DNA from: Delphinapterus leucas
Taxonomy: Eukaryota; Chordata; Mammalia; Artiodactyla; Monodontidae
Assembly: GCF_002288925.2 (NCBI RefSeq)
Contig: NW_022098000.1
Coordinates: 3,741,277-3,805,276, forward strand
DNA length: 64,000 nt
Direction: 5' to 3'
Below the pieces are notes generated by a model that saw only the letters and a list, made by a program, of their open reading frames with translations, ran no database searches and had not been told where the DNA came from. This document shows, piece by piece, positions 58,532 through 64,000 of the stretch (its first letter is position 1; every line of letters begins with the position of its first letter). The position numbers and the translations under genes were made by a program.

Positions 58532-61250
58532 GAGGGAGAGGACTCAAATCAATAAAATTAGAAATGAAAAAGAAGTTGCAACAGACACCGCAGAAATACA
58601 AAGCATCCTAAGAGACTACTACAAGTAACTCTATGCCAATAAAATGGACAACCTGGAAGAAATGGACAAATTTTTAGAAAGGTATAACCTTCCAAGACTG
58701 AACCAGGAAGAAATAGAAAATATTAACAGACCAATCATAAGCAATGAAATTGAAACTGTGATTAAAAGTCTTCCAACAAACAAAAGTCCAGGACCAGATG
58801 GCTTCACAGGAGACTTCTATCAAACATTTAGAGAAGAGCTAATGTCCATCCTTCTCAAACTCTTCCAAAAAATTGTGGAGGAAGGAACACTCCCAAACTC
58901 ATTCTACGAGGACACTATCACCCTGATACCAAAACCAGACAAAGATACTACAAAAGAAGAAAATTACAGACCAATATCACTGATGAATATAGATGCAAAA
59001 ATCCTCAACTAATACTAGCAAACAGAATCCAACAACACATTGAAAGGATCATACACCATGATCAAGTGGGATTTATCCCAGGATGCAAGGATTCTTCAAT
59101 ATACGCAAATCAATCAATGTGATACACCATATTAACAAACGGAAGAATAAAATCCATATGATCATCTCAATAGATGCAGAAAAATCTTTTGACAAAATTC
59201 AAAATCACTTATGAAAAAAACTCTCCAGAAAGTGGGCATAGAGGGAACCTACCTCAACATAATAAAGGCCATATATGACAAACCCACAGCAAACATCATT
59301 CTTAATGGTGAAAAACTGAAAGCATTTCCTCTAAGATCAGGAACAAGACAAGGATGTCCACTTTCACCACTATTATTCAACATAGTTTTGGAAGTCCTAG
59401 CCATGGCAATCAGAGAAGTAAAAGAAATCAAAGGAATACAAGTTGGAAAAGAAGTAAAGCTGCCACTGTTTTCAGATGACATGATACTATACATAAAGGA
59501 CCCTAAAGATGCCATCACAAAACTACTAGAGCTAATCAATGAATTTGGTAAAGTTGCAAGATTCAAAATTAATGCACAGAAATCTCTTGCATTCCTATAC
59601 ACTAATGATGAAAAATCTGAAAGAGAAATTAAGGAAACACTCTCATTTACCACTGCAACAAAAAGAATAAAATACCTTGGAATAAATCTACCTAGGGAGA
59701 CAAAAGACCTGTATGCAGAAAATTATAAGACACTGATTAAAGAAATTAAAGATGATACCAACAGATGGAGAGATATACCATGTTCTTGGATTGGAAGAAT
59801 CAATATTGTGAAAATGACTCTACTATCCAAAGCAATCTATGGTTTCAATGCAATCCCTATGAAATTACCAATGTCATTTTTTATGGAACTAGAACAAAAA
59901 TCTTAATATCTGTATGGAGACACAAAAGATCCTGAATAGCAAAAGCAGTCTTGAGGGAAAAAAATGGAGCTGGAGGAATCACACTCCCTGACTTCAGACT
60001 ATACTACAAAGCTACAGTAATCAAGACAATATGGTACTGGCACAAAACCAGAAATATAGATCACTGGTACAGGATAGAAAGCCCAGAGATAAACCCACGC
60101 ACCTATGGTCAACTAAGCTATGACAAAGGAGGCAAGGATATACAATGCAGAAAAGACAATCTCTTCAATAAGTGGTGTTGGGAAAACTGGACAGTTACAT
60201 GTAAAAGAATGAAATCAGAACACTCCCTAACACCATACACAAAAATAATCTCAAACTGGATTAGAGACCTAAATGTAAGACCAGACACTATAAAACTCTT
60301 AGAGGAAAACATAGGAAGAACACTCTTTGACATAAATCACAGCAATATCTTTTTTGATCCACCTCCTAGAGTAATGGAAATAAAAACAAAAATAAACAAA
60401 TAGGACCTAATGAAACTTCAAATCTTTTGCACAGCAAAGGAAACCATAAACAAGACGAAACAGCAACCCTCAGAATGGGAGAAAATAATTGCAAATGAAT
60501 CAATGGACAAAGGATTAATCTCCAAAATATATAAACAACATATGCAGCTCAATATTAAAAAAACAAACAACCCAATCCAAAAATGGGCAGAAGACCTAAA
60601 TAGATATTTCTCCAAAGAAGACATACAGATGGCCAAGAAGTACATGAAATGCTGCTCAACATCACTAATTATTAGAGAAATGCAAATCAAAAATACAATG
60701 AGGTATCACCTCACACCAGTTAGAATGAGCATCATCAGAAGATCTACAAACAATAAATGCTGGAGAGGGTGTGGAGAAAAGGGAACCCTCTTGCACTGTT
60801 GGTGGGAATGTAAATTGATATAGCCACTATGGAGAACAGTATGGAGGTTCCGTGAAAAAATAAAAATAGAATTACCATATGATCCAGCAATCCCACTACT
60901 GGGCATATACCTAGAGTAAACCATAGTTCAAAAAGACACATGCTCCCCAATGTTCATTGCAGCACTATTTACAATAGCCAGGTCATGGAAGCAACCTAAA
61001 TGCCCATCGACAAACAAATGGATAAAGAAGATGTGGTACATATATGTATACAATAGAATATTACTCAGCCATAAAAAAGAAAGAAATTGGGTCTTTTGTT
61101 GAGACGTGGATGGATCAAGAGACTGTCATACAGAGTGAAGTAAGTCAGAAAGAGAAAAACAAATATGGTATATTAATGCATATATGTGGAACCGACAAAA
61201 ATAGTACAAATGAACCGGGTTACAGGGCAGAAATTGAGACACAGATGTAG
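58532..61250 (+). pseudogene. LINE-1 ORF2 remnant (reverse transcriptase, C-terminus)
   Basis: It begins within the linker ('RERTQINKIRNEKEVATD'), then '[19 protein letters not shown]' (frame 58644-59012), '[19 protein letters not shown]' and the catalytic block, which reads FSDD (59469-59480) in place of the usual FADD (frame 59211-59906). The frame at 60410-60823 keeps the CX3CX7HX4C cluster at Cys117, Cys121, His129 and Cys134. Breaks: TAA within the linker at about 58626; a frameshift at about 59010; a small deletion near 59205; a break near 59905; and a TAG at about 60821 in place of a glutamine codon. The last codons end 'AEIETQM' with stop at 61248-61250. Enzymatically dead. Confidence 0.9.
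58641..58842 (+). repeat. 202-bp direct duplication, copy 2 (native ORF2 position)
   Basis: Same sequence as 58230-58431 but in its normal place between the ORF2 linker and the RT core, continuing into 'atgtccatccttctcaaact'. Confidence 0.9.
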
Positions 61251-61420
61251 AGAACAAACATATGGACACAAGGGGGTAAAACGGCGGGGTGGTGGTGGTG
61301 GTGGTGTGATGAATTGGGTGATTGGGATTGACATGTATGCACTGATGTGTATAAAATTGATGACTACTAAGAACCTGCTGTATAAAAAAGTAAATAAAAT
61401 AAAATTTAAAAATTATAAAA

Positions 61421-61436
61421 AAGAAAATAATTGCTA
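61421..61436 (+). repeat. Target-site duplication, right copy (L1)
   Basis: AAGAAAATAATTGCTA after the A-rich tail, matching 57043-57058. Confidence 0.92.
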
Positions 61437-61719
61437 AAAAGTAGGAAAACCTATTAAGTTTAAATCATATTACTTATGATTTAAATATTTATATTGCATA
61501 GCCTTTAATTTGAGAAATTAACATTATAAAACATACTAATTATGAAATTTGGTCAAAGTCACTGATTAATAGCCAAGTCAGTCTTCGTAAGCATTAATTT
61601 ACATCCAATTCATCTTTTAATCAAGAACATTTTACAATTAGAAAGTGTGCTCACCTACCAAGAGAAAAAATAGATTTTAGAGCCCAAGTACTTGAATCCC
61701 TGAGTGGTAAATATTGCAA

Positions 61720-62190
61720 TAATGGCCACAATTCTCCATTCATTCCTATAGTCAAGCCTTTTGCAGGGTGAATCAGTAGCTTCAAGGAGTAAAGTCTATA
61801 TCTTTGCCCTCTGAATTTGGATTAAACTTGGGACTTTGTTTGGCCAATAGAATGCCGTGGAATTGATAGTGTGTCAGTTAAGAGGCCTTGTATGCATCCA
61901 TTGTTTCTCTTGGAAACTTTCCCAACTGCTGTGAGAACAAGGCAGGGCTATCCTACAGAATGACAAGAGTCTTATGTCCCAGCCACGCCAATAGCCCCAG
62001 TCAACAGTTAGAAAACAGCCAGACAAATTATTGAGGCCGTCCTCCAACAGTCAGCCCTTAACTTTCCCATCAAGTGAATACAGATGCTGGAGGAAGCCCA
62101 CCTAAAATTAACCAAGCCTGGTCCAGATCAGCAGAGCCCTTCAACTGACCTGCAGACTCACAATTCACAGCACAATTCACATTCACAAGT
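61720..62190 (+). mobile_element. Old LTR-like element (MaLR/ERVL type)
   Basis: 'gttaagaggccttgtatgca', 'tgtgagaacaaggcagggct', 'atgtcccagccacgccaata' then 'gccccagtcaacagttag', and 'ccagatcagcagagcccttc' then 'aactgacctgcagac' fit an old MaLR-like LTR 3' half. The 68-codon frame at 62084-62290 is inside it. Edges and subfamily uncertain. Confidence 0.5.
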
Positions 62191-62216
62191 GTGTGGTACA
62201 GATATTTTGCTATCTG

Positions 62217-62350
62217 TGGTCATTTGGTTGCCAGATTTAGCTAATAAAGATACTATAATAGATGCCCAGTTAAATTTGAATTATTTCTAATTAGCTATGT
62301 ATATTTCATTGAGATAAAACAAAATTTGTGTGGGCATATCTATACTAAAA
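62217..62350 (-). repeat. Ancient interspersed repeat (family not named)
   Basis: 'ggttgccagatttagctaat', 'gcccagttaaatttgaatta' and 'gtgggcatatctatactaaa' together resemble a widespread old mammalian repeat. I cannot name it securely, and the strand is a guess. Confidence 0.35.
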
Positions 62351-64000
62351 TTATTTATCTTCAATAAATTATAAGTATCTAAATTATATACTTCTTTCTT
62401 TAACTATATTTCCCTGATGGTTTGGCTCTATGGAACAGTTGCTTGTTTTGCATAATTGGCCTATCAAATACCTTGCAGTTGCAGTCTATGTTTTAGTTCC
62501 ATTGTAACATAGCTTCTATAATCATCATACCCAACGTTTATTCTTTGGTCCATTGAACATTCTTTAAGAGAAAGCACAGTCAACTTTAGCATGAGTTGAT
62601 ATACTGAGTACTTACTGTGTAAAGTTAACAATTCTGATAATTGATTTTCAAATGTGATTCCTTGAAGCACATAATACTATTTTTAATGACATAATTTGCT
62701 TTACCATTCTTCAGGATGACACTGAATATTTTGATCAACAACTTTTTAAAATGTTGTCCACTAACAATAAAGGACATTGTTATCAATTTTTATTCCCTTC
62801 TTCTTCAGTGCTACACATGATGATTTCATGTTCTCATGTTGGAAGAGTATTTACTAACATCCTTGTACAAGAATTGAATTCTTTAAGGAATGAAATCCAT
62901 TTCAAAAAATAGCCATGACAACTACCTTAACAATTATATCCTTCAACTCAGAATTTATTTTTCTGTTAAGTGATACTAATTTTTTTGAGAATATTTTCCT
63001 GTTAAGTGATACTGATTTTTTTTGGAGAATAGCCTTGACACTTAGGATACATTTTTTATTAATTCTTTCTTTAACACAGTCAACACATTCCTATAAACAG
63101 AGGGATACTTCAATAACACGGTTTGCTCTTCTTTCAATTTGCAAAATCCTATCATTAAAGAGATATTCTAGGCTTCACTTAATGGATTATTAAAAATGTC
63201 AGTATGAATTTTGCGGGCCTTTTTTTCAGAATTAAAATACATTTCAGAGTTTCTTGTAAATTGAGGATTCTCTCACGTGCATGTGATAAGGAGACCCCTA
63301 GGGTTTTGATTATAAGAACATTAAAGAATGCTGAATGCTAGCATAATCACAAAAATTCTTTAATCCTGTATCTTGAACAGGACAAATACTGAAGTAAGAC
63401 AATAATTTTATAACAATTACTTCAATGTCAATAGAAAGGACATCCAATGATGCTTGGGGAGCATTACTAGAAAAGGGGCAAGACAGCCAACATCTTCCTT
63501 TCATGCTTTGCTTCAACTTCAAATAAACACTGTCTATATCATCAAGCAAACATTCACAAATTTATATTTGTATCGCCTCCCCCAAAAACAGTACATTTTT
63601 TTTTCTCATTAACTGCTAACTTAATAAGAGATTCTCTGGAAATTTTTCTACTGCTTCTCAAGTCTTATAAGTAAGATTTTTCACAGTAGAAATATTTCAT
63701 GGGCAAAGGGAGAATTTTTTGCATTGTGATTACTTGCAGCCTTGGTCTATGCAGGAATAAAGTGAGACATTTATATCTTTGATAATCTCTGTAATAGTAA
63801 ATGGAATCAGAACTTTTTAAAAAAACTATTGCAGATTTTGTCTAGGCCCTTGAAAATTTGCTTGCAATTTGGGAATAAGAACATATTTCTAGTAGAAGTA
63901 CATATTTCTCATTCATTTACTACCTTTCAGAAGTGTGGCTGTTGTTGACTGGAAGATATCAGAGATTGTGTACAGATTCCAAGTTCTCTCTCTTTAGTGG
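62351..64000. other. Unassigned AT-rich DNA
   Basis: No gene or named repeat. A short direct repeat, 'ttctgttaagtgatactaat' (62961-62980) and 'cctgttaagtgatactgatt' (62998-63017), lies within a 92-codon frame that has no recognisable domain. Confidence 0.45.

Larger units (their letters stand above)
57059..61420 (+). mobile_element. LINE-1 with preserved 5' end, interrupted by an assembly gap
   Basis: A perfect 16-bp TSD flanks the element. The 5' end carries GAGCCAAGATGGCGGAG (from 57066), the classic L1 start. Then come a 5'UTR (to 57878), the start of ORF1, a 100-N gap, ORF2 from the end of the endonuclease-RT linker onward, a 3'UTR with a GGT-repeat run (61283-61307), and an A-rich tail (61385-61420). 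ORF1's 3' half and the whole endonuclease are absent, about 2 kb of the expected length, and presumably lie in the gap. ORF2 has frameshifts and stops, so no active element can be inferred. Confidence 0.93.

Noticed and set aside
58023..58628. A 201-codon open frame across the gap, apparently an ORF1-ORF2 fusion
   Set aside because: It reads through 100 undetermined bases and depends on the duplicated segment that I consider an assembly error.
1..64000. CRISPR array, prokaryotic operon, phage or integrative element
   Set aside because: No regularly spaced repeats, no dense coding and no bacterial gene content; the repeat profile is mammalian.

Overview
The window is mammalian nuclear DNA, most likely from a cetacean. 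The main clue is at least five copies of one tRNA-derived SINE of the CHR type (about 190-210 bp, with RNA polymerase III A and B boxes and an A-rich tail), plus two related older CHR/Bov-tA-like SINEs. LINE-1 copies of several ages and older mammalian repeats (L2, MIR, MER5-like, MaLR LTRs) agree with this. The species call comes from recognising these repeat families by eye; no search was run.

I found no exon, host gene, structural RNA gene, CRISPR array or operon that I can support. The window reads as intergenic or deep intronic DNA. The only open frames with recognisable protein content are broken pieces of LINE-1 ORF1 and ORF2. Other open frames up to about 130 codons have no recognisable domain and look like chance.

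Layout. 1-12.6 kb: mostly unassigned AT-rich DNA with a solo ERV-type LTR (1692-2267), L2 and old L1 fragments, a 14-bp hairpin and a 40-bp alternating purine-pyrimidine tract. 12.6-19.1 kb: a full-length, inactivated minus-strand LINE-1 bounded by a 14-bp target-site duplication (TSD), with a SINE inserted in its 5'UTR. 19.1-36.9 kb: L1 and MIR fragments, a second solo LTR (about 22.4-22.8 kb), a short 3' L1 copy with a 15-bp TSD, two SINEs and two MaLR-like LTRs. 36.9-39.7 kb: an L1 with an internal inversion (twin-priming structure) interrupted by a SINE, then another short L1 3' copy. 39.9-46.9 kb: the most repeat-poor stretch, containing a tail-only insertion with its own TSD. 47-54.2 kb: SINEs, opposed L1 3'UTR fragments, and an MLT1 LTR whose edge forms a perfect 22-bp-arm palindrome. 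57.0-61.4 kb: a second L1 with a preserved 5' end and 16-bp TSD, interrupted by an exact 100-N assembly gap flanked by a 202-bp direct duplication that looks like a misassembly. 61.4-64 kb: an old LTR-like element and unassigned DNA.

Nothing here works together as a genetic system. The value of the window is its layered record of retrotransposition: TSDs, nesting, inversion and snap-back structures. I did not find a convincing undescribed biological system.
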